Source of the DNA: Sanguinoderma infundibulare
Lineage: Eukaryota > Basidiomycota > Agaricomycetes > Polyporales > Polyporaceae
Direction of reading: 5' to 3'
Assembly (NCBI GenBank): GCA_032821775.1
Contig: JAVLRN010000001.1
Location: 3,534,001-3,598,000 of the forward strand
Length of the DNA: 64,000 nt
Below the pieces are notes generated by a model that was given only the letters and a program-made list of their open reading frames with translations, ran no database searches and was not told where the DNA came from. The position numbers were made by a program, and so were the translations under genes. Shown piece after piece: positions 35,590 to 48,114 of this stretch; the stretch's first letter is position 1; each line of letters opens with the position of its first letter.

Positions 35590-38500
35590 ATGTCGACCTG
35601 GGGTGTCGGCGATGATCACGACTCCGAGGAGGTCCGCGCCCTCAAGGAACAACTACGCGCACACGGTAACTATCACATATTTTGGGAGCCGAATCAGCGA
35701 CTTACGCGTGTCCAGATGCCATGAACACTACACTAAACAGCCAAGTATTGAAGAAGGAGGCACACCTGAAGGAGGTGAAGGACTCTTTGAATGAGGCTCT
35801 CATCAAGGTGCGTCGTGCTGTTCGTCCTAATTCCCACATCGCGTGATCCGACTTCCCCTCCACCACAGCTACGCAAAGACGCCGATCGCGTCGTCGAGCT
35901 CGAGGCTGACCTCAAAAGACGTGCCGAAGACCTATCAAATGAACGAATAACACGCGCCAACGCAGAGGTCGCCCTAACCACCGCCGAGAAGAGGCTCAAG
36001 GATTCCGAGCAGACCACCCTCGAACTCCAGTCCACCATCGACACCCTGTCTTGCCAGGCAAACACGACGTCGTTAGGACGCTCGAAGCTTGAGCAAGATA
36101 ACACCACACTGCGGTCCCGTGTCCGTGCTCTAGAGCGCGAACTTCAGAACAAGACCCAGGCCGAAGCCACCGCACTCACTCGAAGCCAAGGCCCGTCGGG
36201 TTCAAGAAGTCGACGTCTGTCCCCCGCCGAGGACTCTTTCCGAATATCTGCGTTGGAGAAAGAGCTCGTTGAGCTACGCGCTACTTCCACCCAGCAGGCG
36301 TCCGAGCTTCAGCGTACCACCGACCAGCTGACCCGCGCACGCGACGAGCTAGTCCAGTGCCAGAATGGCAAGATGGCCACCGAGCGGCAACTCCAAAGGC
36401 AGCTCGATGCCGCACGGGCCGCACTCGAGGAACGCGACGAGGACCTTCGACTCGTGCAGGATGCTCGTGGTGGGGAGGATGCCGCAGCTCGAGAGGCCGA
36501 TCTCTTGGAGCGGCTCGAGATGGAGGAGCAGAGGGTTGCTGCACTAGAGGACCAACTGTCGCGCTCTGCGGGTAGTCGGAAGCAAGACATGTCCATGCTC
36601 CGGGATGAATTGGAACGCACCATGCAGATGTTGGATGACACCAACGACAAGCTCGTTGCAGCTGAGACCAGATGCACCCAACTCTCCAGGGATCGAGACG
36701 CTGCGTACCGTGATCGTGAACGTCTCCAGCGTGAGCGCGATCAGCTATCGGCGAATATGCATGAAGCTGGAGAAAGGACTAGGTGCGTTCAACGGCTTAA
36801 CGGGATCCTCCAATATTGACCCACTCCTCCACAGACATCTCGAGCTTCAACTGTCTACTTCTTCTCGAAGCACAGTAGCCGAGCAGACCGCAGACGAAGA
36901 GCACGTCGCAACCATTGAACGCCTCCTCAACTCTATCACGCGGATACGCAGCGAACGGGACGGTCTTCGGCGGGATCTCGAGTTCCTCAATGTGGAGAAC
37001 AAGTTTACGGTGCAGTCCCTGGAGGCGAAGCTCGTTGCGGCGACGTCTGCGCCCGTCACTCCGTCTGCGAACAGCACCCAGATGTCTCAGCTCTCTGCTC
37101 TGGAAGGCTACATCCAACTCCTGGAAGCACAAGCCGATCGTACATCACGGACGACTCTCGCTCTCGCCATCGTTGCCCAACGCACCGCAGAGCATGAAGA
37201 GGCCAAGACAGCGCGCATACAGTCACTTCTTAACGACCTTTCCACCGCTCGCGAAAGCCTACAGCAGGCAGAGCACCACCTCCAGGAACACCAGGGCGCT
37301 ATCCAGTCTCTAGAGACCCAATTATCCTCAAGCACAAGCTCCGCCGGGGAGGCTGAGTCTCGGGTCGCGGGCCTCCGGGCAGCGATCCAACGCCTCGAAA
37401 ACGAGCTCTCCCGGGAGCGTACTTCGCACATCGAAACCGGCGCGGCGCTCTCTGACGCTGAAGCGCAGTTCAACAACCTCGCCCAAACACTCGCTGACGC
37501 CGAAGCTGCGCGTGACGCCCTCGCCCTCGAGAAGACACACCTCGAGGCCGACCTCAACGCGACCAAGGAGGAGCTCGCCGACGCGGAGGCGCACCATGCC
37601 GCGCGGCTCGCCGAGCTCGCGACCGCGGGCGAGTCCGGGCGCGGAGCGCAGCTGGCGCTTCGTGAGCAGGTGAGCGAGCTGCAGGAGCGTGTCGTACGAC
37701 GGACCGAGCAGATCGGGGTGCACCAGCACGACATTAAGCGGCTGGAGACGAACTTGAAGTTGCAGGAGGAGAGGATTGCGGAGATGACGGCGGAGCTGGA
37801 CGTGGCGCAGGGCGAGAAGGACGCGATGCTCGAGGACTGCAGGACGACGCGCGAGGAGAGGGACGAGGCGATGATGAGGTGCGACGAGCTGGAGGAGGCA
37901 ATGGAGAGGCTGGAGGAGGCGAGGGAGACGGAGCTGGAGGCGGTTGTGAAGGTTGTAGCTGGGGTCGCGGCGGCGAGGCGGCGTGCGTCTGGTGATCGCG
38001 CGGCGTTGGAGCAACGCATTCGGGTCGTCGAGCAGGAGAAGGCGCAGCTCTCTTCGCGGCTGGAGCTGCTGGCTGCTGAACGCGACCAGTTTGTCCAGAC
38101 TGCCCAGCTTGAGCTCGCTTCGACGCGCGCTGAGCTGGAGGAGATTTCCTCTGCTGTCCGCGTGGCCGCAGAAGCTAAGTCCTGCGCCGAGTCTCAGGTT
38201 GCCGAGCTACAAGACCAACTCGAGGTGAAGGACAGGGAGCTCACGTCTCTCCAGAACCAGCTTACGGTCGCCAAGGCCAGCCATGAGGATCGCCAGTCGC
38301 TCGAAGCCAGTCTCTTCGCCCAGGAGAAGGCCAACCTGGAAAGCCGTCTACAAGAAGCGCGCACATCCCATGCGGAGCTCGAGACCACCCACCACGAGAC
38401 CGTCGCGAAGCTCCAGGGCGTCGAGGCGGAACTCAAACGCGCCGAGGACGAGCTCGCATGCCACCTGGCGAACGACGCAGCGCATTCCGCGGCTGAGGGG

Positions 38501-40720
38501 CGGTTGCGCGAGGAGATCGTGCAAGTCAAGGAGGAGCACGCGAAGGAGATTGAGGACCTCGAGGGGCGGATCAAGAACCTCGACGTGCAGATCGAGGACT
38601 CGACGCGCCTTCGTGGCGAGGCTGACGCGTCTAGGCAGGCGGTTGAGCAAGAGCTCGCGCGGATGAAGGAGCAGCTGGAGTCGCGCCTCACGGAGGCTGG
38701 CAAGTCGCTTGATGCTGCGGGTCGCTTGGAGATTGAACTTGCGCAGGCGAAGGGGAGCTACGAGGAGCGCATCAGGGGGTTGATCGCGGAGCTCGAGACA
38801 CTCGGGAACGAACTCCAAGAGGTTGTACACCAGAAGGAGGAACTCGAAAGCCAGCACGAGCGGGCTGTTGAAGACTCCGATGCTCACAAGGCGGCCGCTG
38901 CTGAGGCTCAGGAGACGGTCACAACTCTTGAAGGCCAACTAGCGGAGCTCAAGTCGACGTACGAGGAGGAGATCCATGGTCTACGAACGCAACTGGAGGA
39001 CGCTAGCAGGGGGCTGGAAGACGCCAAGGCTTCAGCGGACGCACAGCAACGCGACGCAGTGGACGAGCTCACGCGCACTGTCGAGGACCTCCAGGGCCGT
39101 CTTACCGTGCTCACTCGGGAGGCGGACGAGTTCCGCGCAGAGCTCGCCGAGGAGAAGGCTGCGCACGCTCGTATGCGCGAATCGTCTACAACCGAGATGC
39201 GCGAGATAATTGCTATGCGGGACGAGGCAGAGACTGCGCTTGACGAGGCTGAGAAGGAGCTTCCTGGCTTGCGCGCTCGGCTGGAGCATGCGGAGATGTC
39301 GTTGCGCGAGGTGGAAGAGGAGAAGCTCAACCTGCAGTACCAAGCGACGAACTTCGAGGCAGAGATCCAGCGCGCGAAGTCCTTCCAGCGATACTTGGAG
39401 AGCCAGGCTGCGGAGAGGTACGTTGTCAATTCAATCTTTCATGCTTTCTAGAATCTCACACAATGTACAGCGAACGGCGTATCGCATCGCTCGATGCTGA
39501 ACTTGCGGAGCTGCGCGCACAATGCACGTCTCTAGATAAACTCGCACAGAACAAGGAGGCGAACCTGGCGATGCAGACTATCCAGCATGAGCAGACTGTT
39601 GCTTCCCTCAAGCGCGAGCTCAATGCCCTTCGCTCCCAGCCTAGGTTTGAGGACAAACTGGCTGAGCTTAAGGAGAAGAACGCGGAATACGAGGAGCTTC
39701 TGCACGCTAAGTGCCTGGAAATCGAAGAGAACGATGACAAGTTCATCGAGTACGTGGTTTGTCACATTCATGGCAACAACAGTCGGGCTAACGTTTGTTT
39801 CCAGTATGATCAAGGAGAAGAAGAAGCTCAACAGCAAGATCGACTCCTTGAATCGCAAGGTGCAGACCTTGCAGACGAAGTTGAATGCCGCCGTCGAGGC
39901 TGCCACCAAAGCATCGTCTTCTCCACCGCCTCCTGCTCTTCCTCCGAAGTCCCCGATGGTCTTCTCTCCCTCTACCGCCCTAGCCCCGGCACCCATCATT
40001 TCTGGACCCTCTGCTTCATCCTCCCGCCCAACACCGTCATCTCGTCAACGCGTCGTGACAGCACCTGCTACTCGCTTCTCGCCAGAGATTGTAGCTCCTA
40101 TGCCGATACCGACTCACAGACCGAAGACACCCGAATTGAGGAATCGGATGATGTCAGGCTCGTCGTCGTCTTCCCGCCCGAAGACACCAGAGTCAAGATC
40201 GTCGCAACTGCCCGTCTTCCAGTCACGGACTCCTGAACGCCGTCGCACTCCTAGTGCGACTAAACCTGAAGCACCGTCCTCCTCGTCTTCGCTGATTGGG
40301 GTCAAGAGACGTGCTCCAGACGACTTTGATGATTGTGCAACAGTGCCCCCGCAGACGTTCACCGCCGACAGCGCGCCATTAGGGCTCGCCGTCGACGGGT
40401 CAACGCCCGGGCAGCCCACTACTCCTCGCCTCCGGAAGGCGTTGCAAAGCATGAGGACAGGCTTCACCCCCGTGCGGCACACCACCGCTCGAGCCGGGTC
40501 CGCGTCACCTCGACGAGCAACCACAGGAGGAAGCGTCCCAGCTCCGCTCCCTCACACCATCTCCGACGTGACCAACAACCCTTCTGCACCCTCGCGCGCC
40601 GAGACGGGCAAAGCCCCAGCGAAGAAGGGTTGGCTCGGGAAGATCAAGGCCGCGCCTCCGTCACAACCCCGTGGATACTCCTCGCGACAGTCGGTGTTTG
40701 ACCGTCCTGGCATGCGATAA
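35590..40720 (+). CDS. Giant coiled-coil protein (1619 aa), function unknown
   Basis: Exons 35590-35665, 35716-35807, 35869-36782, 36835-39417, 39471-39749, 39805-40720, closing in frame. Nearly all of residues 30-1330 is Leu/Glu/Ala/Arg-rich heptad sequence with few breaks (a Pro/Ser break near 'SQGPSGSRSRRLSPAEDSF'), predicting a very long, probably dimeric rod. The last 290 residues are Ser/Pro/Thr-rich with repeated 'RPKTPE' motifs (HRPKTPELRNR, SRPKTPESRSS), then 'TPRLRKALQSMRTGFTPVR' and a basic end 'KKGWLGKIKAAPPSQPRG'. The S/T-P sites suggest regulation by proline-directed kinases. There is no motor, SMC ATPase or GRIP domain. The architecture resembles spindle-pole, tethering or cytoskeletal scaffolds, but no specific homologue is recognised. 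Confidence 0.88.
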
Positions 40721-41306
40721 CATCATGGATTGAGACAGGTGGATTTGGACTGTCGCTCTCACACCCCTCGCTCTCTCGTCTGATCGCTCGCTGTCTTACC
40801 ATTCATGTATCACTACGCATTTCTATGTTTATTACGCAGTCTCGTATCGTCGTGTTTTCAATTGCATGCATACAGTCTTTAACCATCGCTCCCCAGGCTG
40901 ACAGCATGAGCATTGAGAATGCTACTCGTGGTCCACTCTCTTCAGAACAGCACAAAACCATGATGTGTAAGAGATCCGTGATTCAAAGCTTACCGGTATC
41001 CTGAACATCGGTAAGCGCTACATAAGCCAGGCGTACTTAGCGAGGGATGCATTTTCCTCCCAGGCACGGTGCGTCCGGTTCAGAACGTAAAACCCACCGG
41101 CGCCTGGCCTTTTATACATAATTCTTCCGAACGGGGTATCCTTGTCTCCTTATCATGATCGCGAAGTACAGACAGTCGCAGGCTCATGGTCCTTCCGAAC
41201 CTTTTCTGGCATTTGCGCTCGAGAAACATCCTACGGTGTTCGTGCACCGACTTCTATGATTACTCGCCTCTATAAAACGCTCAACTCCTGGTTCACAGGA
41301 GGCCAT
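40721..41306. other. Intergenic between coiled-coil gene and OYE-like reductase (convergent)
   Basis: 3' flanks of two convergent genes. A small hairpin (CTTACCG ... CGGTAAG) lies near 40990-41015; no gene was seen. Confidence 0.4.
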
Positions 41307-42822
41307 CTAAGGAAGACTAAGTAGACCGTTTCCCTGCTTCTTGTTAACAATCGAGGCTTTAGCCCGTCCACGGAACCCCCATCCAATCTGGCTCGACTGA
41401 TGGATCTCGATCCCAAGATCGTCTGCGAACGACCAAACGAGGCCCGGGTTCTTCTGGAACGCACGCCCGGCGAAGATGACATCAGCTTTGCCCTGGGTAA
41501 CGTGTTCTTCGTCAGTTCTCATTCGGTTCAAACGGCACGAGGTCGACGTACCTCGTCGAGGACGCTCTGGGCGAGCTTGCCCTCGTGGATGGTGCCGACA
41601 GCGCTCACGAGGATCTTGTCGCCGTGCGCCTTCTTCACCGCCTCGGCGAAGTGCACCTGGTACCCGGGGCCAGACTTGGTTCGCTGCAGAGGGCTGTTCC
41701 CACCAGACGAGATGTCGATCAGATCGACCCCGTGCTCGGCGAGAACGGCAGCAAGTTTGACGGTGTCCTCGGAGCGCCATGACTCCTCGGCGGGGAGCAC
41801 CGTCTCTAGCCAGTCGCTCGCAGACACACTGCGAAGCAATCAGGTACGGCTGCGATGCGATGCGATCGACAGGGACGTACCGGAAGAGGAGAGGCATCGT
41901 GGGCGGGATTACGCCACGTACAGCGTCAACGACCTCAACGGCGAGCCGGATCCGGTTCTCGAAGCTGCCTCCGTACTCGTCTGTCCGCTTGTTCGCCACC
42001 GGGGTCAAGAACGAGCTGATGAGGTAGCCGTGCGCGCCGTGAATCTCGATCACGTCGAATCCCGCCTTCAACGAACGCTTCGCGGCGTCGACAAACGCCT
42101 TGACGATCCGCTTGATGCCCTCCTTCGTGAGCTCCTTTGGCACGATCCATCCCTCTTCCCAGGGGACCGCGCTCGCGCCGACGACCTCGTCTGGCCATCC
42201 GCCTTGGTGCTCGTATGCGGGCGCGGTACCGTGGACGAACGGCGCGAGGGCCGACGCTTTGCGGCCAGCGTGTGCGAGCTGGATGGCGATCTTCTGGTTC
42301 TGAGAGTGCGCAAACTCCACGACCTTCGCCCAAGCCGTAGCTTGCTCGTCCGTCCAGATGCCGGCGTCCTCGGGAGAGATGCGACCCTCGGGAACGACGG
42401 CCGTCGCTTCGACTACGGTGAGGCCAGGTCCGCGAGTGAAAATGCCACCGACTGCGTACAAAAGCGTGTGAGCGCACACATTGAAAGATAGAGATCGACT
42501 TGACGCACGGTGGGCAAATTGCCATGGCGAGATTACGCCATTCTCGGAGGAGTACTGACACAATGGGGAAACCTTAGGAAAGGAAAAGATCCGTCAGTTA
42601 CACTGGTTGCGCTGCGCTTCAGCTTCACACCCCGAAGCAGAGGACACTCACCCAGATGCGGTTCTGGAACGTCACGCCCCGAATAGTAAGCGGCTTGAAG
42701 AGGCTGGGGACAGGCTCTCCATCCGGTTGCGGGTCGTGGGCAGTACCAGAGGGAGGGTACTGACGAGGCACGAAGTACGGTACGCCCGGAGCCGGAGCGC
42801 TGTGGAGGACCGCACCAGACAT
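41307..42822 (-). CDS. Old Yellow Enzyme-like NADPH dehydrogenase, YqjM/NamA type (421 aa)
   Basis: FMN-dependent NAD(P)H:enone/xenobiotic reductase. Exons 42822-42652, 42572-42509, 42451-41881, 41828-41552, 41489-41307. Seen: 'LFKPLTIRGVTFQNRIWVSP' start of the barrel; the Cys of 'SPLCQYSSENG' (about Cys62), which tunes FMN in YqjM-class enzymes; 'EGRISPEDAGIW'; 'IQLAHAGRKA'; active-site 'EIHGAHGYLISSFLTP'; 'RTDEYGGSFENR'; and the FMN-phosphate motif 'VIFAGRAFQKNPGLVW'. The start at MSGAVLHSAPAPGVPYF is the first ATG that reads into the barrel; there is no signal peptide. Natural substrates are unknown; homologues reduce activated alkenes and aromatic degradation products. Confidence 0.94.
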
Positions 42823-43789
42823 GTTAAGTTGGCAGAGAAAACGCAGCGGGCTACGGGAACCAAGGAATACCACGATGGGGGGATTGCGCCCAGTTGTGCA
42901 AGCTCTTTATACGGCCCCCCGAGACGTCGATGCTTTAACTAACGCAGGGCATTTTGTGGGATTCGTAAGCAGACATGGATGAATCAGCACATTGTGCTTA
43001 GCGAAACGGACAGTGATTTCTTTCAAGGCCGGGAAAACCGAATTTCACTCGCACGAACAATGACCGGCCTGCTACCGGAAGGGAGCGTCAATTGGGGTTG
43101 GCTGAGTAAGCCTGAAGGAGATGTTCACCAGGCACCGACGAGTCCCCATGGGTCATTTTAGACCATTGCATTGCGTGTTATAGAAGCTACTAAGAACCAA
43201 GAATGACATTCAATCGACGATAAGTCCGGGTGATAGGTCGAGGCCTGTGTAGGGCGAGTGTCACCTTCGCGATGGTGCATGCAACGGCGTAGTTGTGGAA
43301 AGATCCTGTCATCGTACGTAGACCGCCACGAGTTTGTATCTTGATACGCACCCGGTAGTTCCTATATGAGCTGCAAGACGGTAGTCGATGACGACGACTG
43401 AAGGCCAACCTAGTTGCGACTCCTGTGCCCTGGATAATCATACCAGAATGCCTGTTTAGTTCGTAAATGTCCGTCATGTGCCATACATTGAGCGTCCCGA
43501 ACGAAGCAACGACAATCGATCACCAGGTTGAGCAGCCTGGAGAGCAGAAACTACGAAGGTTTCAACTTTCAAGGTGAATAGCCACATTCCAAAAAAAAGG
43601 CTTGCCCTCGCCGATGATATTCTACGATGGCGCGGTAGCGAGCAGTGCATTGTCCAGTAAAACCGAAGTACAAACCCTCCGGCCCAACGATTCCAATAAC
43701 CTGGCGTCATGTCCCATCCTCAGCACCGACATCAAATCCGACGATTCACTGAGCACTTACCAAGTGTCCAAGCCCAACGTTCCAAAACA
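42823..43789. other. Intergenic between OYE-like gene and membrane protein 3' end
   Basis: Nearly 1 kb, less GC-rich than the neighbouring genes, holding the OYE-like promoter. Nothing else was recognised. Confidence 0.45.
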
Positions 43790-45213
43790 TCACATCCCTT
43801 CGCCATATCGAGGGGGCGGGTCCACGAACCTCTGTTGCCCCGCCTCCTGCTGCCCCCGCAGCATCGCGACCTCCGCCTGCAACGAGGCGAGCTGGGAGAG
43901 AACCTTGATCATCTCGGTCGACCTTGCTGGGGGTGCCGTGGAGATCGATCGTAGGACCGGACCACTGCCCGAGGTAGAAGCCGCGGGCGGACTACAGGGT
44001 CCGACGTCCGGGGACTGCAGCTTGCCATCGACGATGACCTGGATCGACGAGGTGCGAGGGGAACGCGTGTTCTGGCGTCCATCAGCCAACCCCGCGATCG
44101 AGCCGAGTAGACCAGTTGAGGAGGGCCTCTCAGAGAGATCCTCCGTAGTCGCAAGCGAGTGTCGTGTGGAGGATGGGTGGAAGACGCCATTGGTCTTGGA
44201 TGGACGCAATGCAGGGATAATACGTAGACCGTCTTCGAGTGTGGCGACGGATAAGATCAATCTTCTCTGTTGTCCTTCCGTCGTCCCATCGTATGCGGAA
44301 GGGAGCCAGCTCCACACCGTACGGCTTTTAGCACGTATATACAAGAGGAGCGCGGCGAGAAGTACGAGCAGCGCGACTCCACCGAGTGCTGCGCCGACTC
44401 TAGCTCCTAAATGCTGCGATGGTGAGCCCGGATACTGTAGACCACTTTGAGTTACTTCCGACAGCACAGAACTACACAAGTTGATATACCCACTTCTATG
44501 TTTGAATCATCCGGCTGAGGGGACGCGATGCTGGTTGTCGTGGATGTGGCAGTCGAAGGCGTTGCGTATTGGACGGCCGATGTGGACGTAGATGAATATA
44601 TTGAGAGTGCCGACGGGAAGGCGGAAGGCAAGGAATCCGAGGTGGACAACGGAGCGGAAGTTTGAGCGGACGAGGACACAGTAGGCTCATCGTGAACCGT
44701 GTACTCTGCATAGTCGAACATGCAAAGTGACTCCGTATTCGGCCGGATCACCAGCACATGCTTCGTATTAGCCAAATTCGTCCGCGCATAGACGGTATGG
44801 TTGAACAAAAACTGGGTGCTGTCCGTCGGGTCGTGCACGAACCGACCGTCCGGCTCGTCGTCGAGCGTAAACGTCAAGTCCGTGCCCGTCGCAAAATTGG
44901 CGGTGGGGACGTTGTTCGCAAGAACGTTGTAGACGTAGACCGCGATGCCGGTGAAACGCAGTGTGATGGTGGGGGAGAGAGCTTGATTCCGCGAAGTGAC
45001 AATCCTATGCAAAGTCCCGTCGAACAGATTCGCCGTGTTCAGCTGGATGGCGCATCCTCCGCATTTCGCTCCCTGGACCCAGTCACCGAAGTATTCCGGG
45101 AGGGCTCCAGTAGCGTTATCCCCGAGCTCGTCGTCGATTGTGCGATTGCTGAGCTGTGCGAGCGCGGCACTGGTGAAGGCGAGCAGCAGAAGGCGACGAG
45201 AGGAGGTGGACAT
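43790..45213 (-). CDS. Single-pass membrane protein with Ser/Thr-rich ectodomain (447 aa)
   Basis: Exons 45213-44494 and 44413-43790. Seen: signal peptide MSTSSRRLLLLAFTSAALAQ; an extracellular beta-rich domain of about 150 residues with 'FDGTLHR', 'TITLRFTGIAVYVYNVLANN' and N-glycosylation sequons (NRT, NAT, NHT); a 60-residue Ser/Thr/Pro stem; a transmembrane helix 'VGAALGGVALLVLLAALLLY' followed by the stop-transfer IRAKSR; and a cytoplasmic tail of about 200 residues with a short coiled segment near the end ('MIKVLSQLASLQAEVAMLRG'). This architecture (G-x-A-V-Y-V-Y ectodomain plus TM) is widespread in mushroom-forming fungi but functionally uncharacterised; a sensor or wall-contact role is only a guess. 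Confidence 0.85.
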
Positions 45214-45545
45214 CCTCCGTGGCTGGCGAGGGGAAAATGGCGCGTACCTGGGAGCAATAGTGTGATATACTATATCGCGGTACCGCTGGTATAGCCCTCG
45301 GTGTCGTTGTGGAATGCTCGTTGACCGGGCAACATAGCGTCCCCGCTTGATCAATGGAGAGTGATAGGACAACGCGCGATCTGATGCAGAACGGCGGGGT
45401 ATGGATGTCACGGCCGAAAGCCACTGTTCACGGTAGTTTAGTGTTCATTGTATAGGACACTTTACTGGTATCTTACCATATATCTGCTACATAGAAAGCG
45501 TACAAACGGGCAAGATGGAATTGTGGTCGCACGGTCATGATGTAC
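45214..45545. other. Intergenic between membrane protein and D-amino-acid oxidase
   Basis: About 330 bases serving as promoter for the membrane protein and 3' flank of the oxidase; no other feature. Confidence 0.4.
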
Positions 45546-47133
45546 TTACTCCTTGTTCGGGTTCAACCGCGAGTTAACCAAAGATCCTACTTCCTCCGCC
45601 GCTCCCCATGACATCTGATAACCAGCCGAGCTTCACATAATGACGCCACCAATCAGAAATGGACTCGTCACTTGGAGCGCCGATTCAGAATAACATACCC
45701 AAACCCATACGCATGCACCACCAAGACCTTGCCGGCTGCGGCCGCTGCACCTTCGTCGCCAGTGATCCATTCTGTCTTGAGCGGAACGTCCAACCACTCG
45801 GCTTCAACACGAGGTCCGCCCTTACGTGCAGGACGCAAGCCAACGTTGTGCTTCAGAATCTTCGTCTCCTTGTCTTTGATGGCCGGTGCGAGAGCCGCGC
45901 AACGGTCAAGGATCCCGCGAGCGTCCTCTGCGCTGAAGGACGTGTCCCAGTTGCCCTCTTGGTACTTGCCCCCAAGGATGGTTGTGAACCCGCTGGCGTT
46001 AGGCCAGGGGCGGGGGATGATGTAGGTGACGCTACCATCCGCCGAAAGGTCTAACAGAGATGGAACTGATTCAGTGCGGTGGCCGGACGGGAACGTGAGA
46101 TGATTCTGTACTGGTAAAATCCACCGTCATGAAGTCACGGACTTTCGGGTTATCGATCACGATGGTTTGCCCGCGCGCGGGGTACACGTCCTTGTCTTCA
46201 AGCCCGATCAAAGACCTCGCCCCTGCACGGAGACCATGTCAGCGTGAATGCGGCGTCCGTGCGAACTTGATGAAGAATGCACCTAGGCCAGTAGCGTTGA
46301 CGAGCACGCCGTTCGGGCCTGCGAGCGCTGCCGCTTCTCCGATCGATGCGACCTTCTGGCGAACGAACTCTACTCCTCGCGACTTAATTTCCTTCATGAT
46401 CCACGGGAGGTAATGATCGGGGCACACGGAAACGGTCTGGAAGCCGACGCCGCGTTTTTGATCTGGTGGGAGTTCGCTCTGCTGGAGCACCCTGAACTAC
46501 AAGGGGATGAGACAGAATGTATGCAAGCAGCACCGCTTGTGGCTTACGTTGCGAGCTAGGTCGCGGTACCACAAGCCTTCCAGGTCAGTGCCTTCTTCGT
46601 AAAAGACTTTGGAGGGGGAAGCCTGTGGGGACGGCATGTTTAGCCGTAAGCTTTACGACGCGTGGCGCAACTCACGAGAGCCAGCCCTGAGGGGATCATG
46701 TCCCAGAACTTGTCGCTTGACAACAGGGTTGAAGTTCATGCATGCGGGATAAAGCGGATGCCGGTCCACTCACAAAGTGGTTTTCTCCCATCTATATAAG
46801 CGGCCGGTACGCTCGTACATGGGAGACCAGTTGGCACCCTACACGAATGAAAGTGTCAGATGCCATGCTTGATCGGCGGATTGACAGATGATCGGAAGGA
46901 CGGGACGACGATCACACGAACCGATGACAGGCGGACCAACTGCGTTGGGATGGAAGGAACGTTGGACTCACCGCCCAGGGAGAGGCAAAGTCCTGCGAGT
47001 CGAGGTCATCGGGCATGTCCCTTGCGACAACCTTGATCTTGTACCGCGCATTCTCGGAGAGGACGTGGGCAACAGTTAAGCCGATAACCCCTGCGCCTAG
47101 GACGATAACTCGCGTTTGAGATGATTCGGGCAT
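45546..47133 (-). CDS. D-amino-acid oxidase, FAD-dependent (367 aa)
   Basis: Oxidatively deaminates D-amino acids to 2-oxoacids, ammonia and hydrogen peroxide. Eight exons: 47133-46972, 46838-46774, 46715-46676, 46622-46548, 46496-46283, 46222-46112, 46050-45699, 45630-45546. Seen: FAD-binding '[17 protein letters not shown]'; '[20 protein letters not shown]' (built across the first intron); '[10 protein letters not shown]'; the substrate-carboxylate region '[16 protein letters not shown]'; and the DAO family signature '[19 protein letters not shown]', split by the last intron. It ends 'RLNPNKE' without the peroxisomal SKL-type tail usual for DAOs; the TAA overlaps a GTAAGT donor-like site, but no exon encoding SKL was seen within about 100 bases. 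Could also be read as D-aspartate oxidase; substrate choice cannot be told from sequence alone. Confidence 0.93.
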
Positions 47134-48114
47134 GCTCGAGGGAATCGGGTTGTGAGATGAGGTGAACCGCGGCGAGTGGAGACGGCAGTTCGTGGCGATA
47201 AAGCTGATGATCGCCGGAAGGCCACTGTAGACTACCGTGTGTATCGCGCGGTTTCGCACTGAGTCACTCCGGGTGGCATCCCGCTGACCTTTGGTGTCGC
47301 GGTCTAGATTGGAGAGAACATCGATCAGGTGATGCTGGACCCAACTTCACAATCACAAACGACGGCGGGTTCAAGCACTCACATGGAAATATGAAAGACT
47401 CTGAATTGCTCACGTCGCAGTTACGGCTCGATGGGTTAATGGGTGTGCTAAGTAATGGGACGAGTTCAAGCTGGCTTTGGGGAAGAGTCCTCGCATGTGA
47501 AAGTGCGCACAGCCACGGGATAATGGGCGAGACTGGGTGGCAAGTGCAACTGAGCCGCCTCAAAGGCGACCACCATCTCCTCCACCACTCATGAACACTA
47601 CTGCCAGTGCACCCGATGTCTAGCCACGAGCTGCAGCCGGCAACAAGCTGATCCAATGGAAGCCGGCAACCAAGCCCAACGGATCGCCGCACGGCGGTCG
47701 GGATAGTGCGACGCCGTGTCCGAGGAGATCTCCAATTGAGGCTACTGTGCTAGTCTATCCCCGTCCAGGTACTGACTCCGAAGTGGCAATCGAAGGGAAT
47801 CGACGGCGCCCAAAACAGCCCGCTCTCGGCTGAAAACAACTGTTGCCGCGCCCCAACACAATTATGGCCCATCCCTGGACGCAAGCATTGCTGCAACTGG
47901 CACCGGCTGGAGCGCCTGCGAAGTTACCCCATTCCTTGCTCTCCGATGCCATCGAAACCTAGCTAAAGAGGACCCTCGCTATCTCAATCTGCCCACGGCT
48001 TATAAGCCGTTGGCTGCTGTCCTTCACACCCTCCCACCCCGCGCGGTTTATACGGCCCACACACACGACACGACAGATCCGCCTGTTCAGAATACACTCC
48101 CGCCTTTCCGTTAC
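47134..48114. other. Intergenic between D-amino-acid oxidase and a small orphan ORF (divergent)
   Basis: About 1 kb between divergent starts. Near the right end are TATA-like elements on the plus strand (CTTATAAG at about 47998, GTTTATAC at about 48045) followed by a pyrimidine-rich leader, consistent with a promoter for the 48115 ORF. Confidence 0.5.

Noticed and set aside
41400..42491. 363-codon plus-strand frame opposite the OYE-like gene
   Set aside because: It is the antisense shadow of a well-supported coding exon; it has no family motifs.
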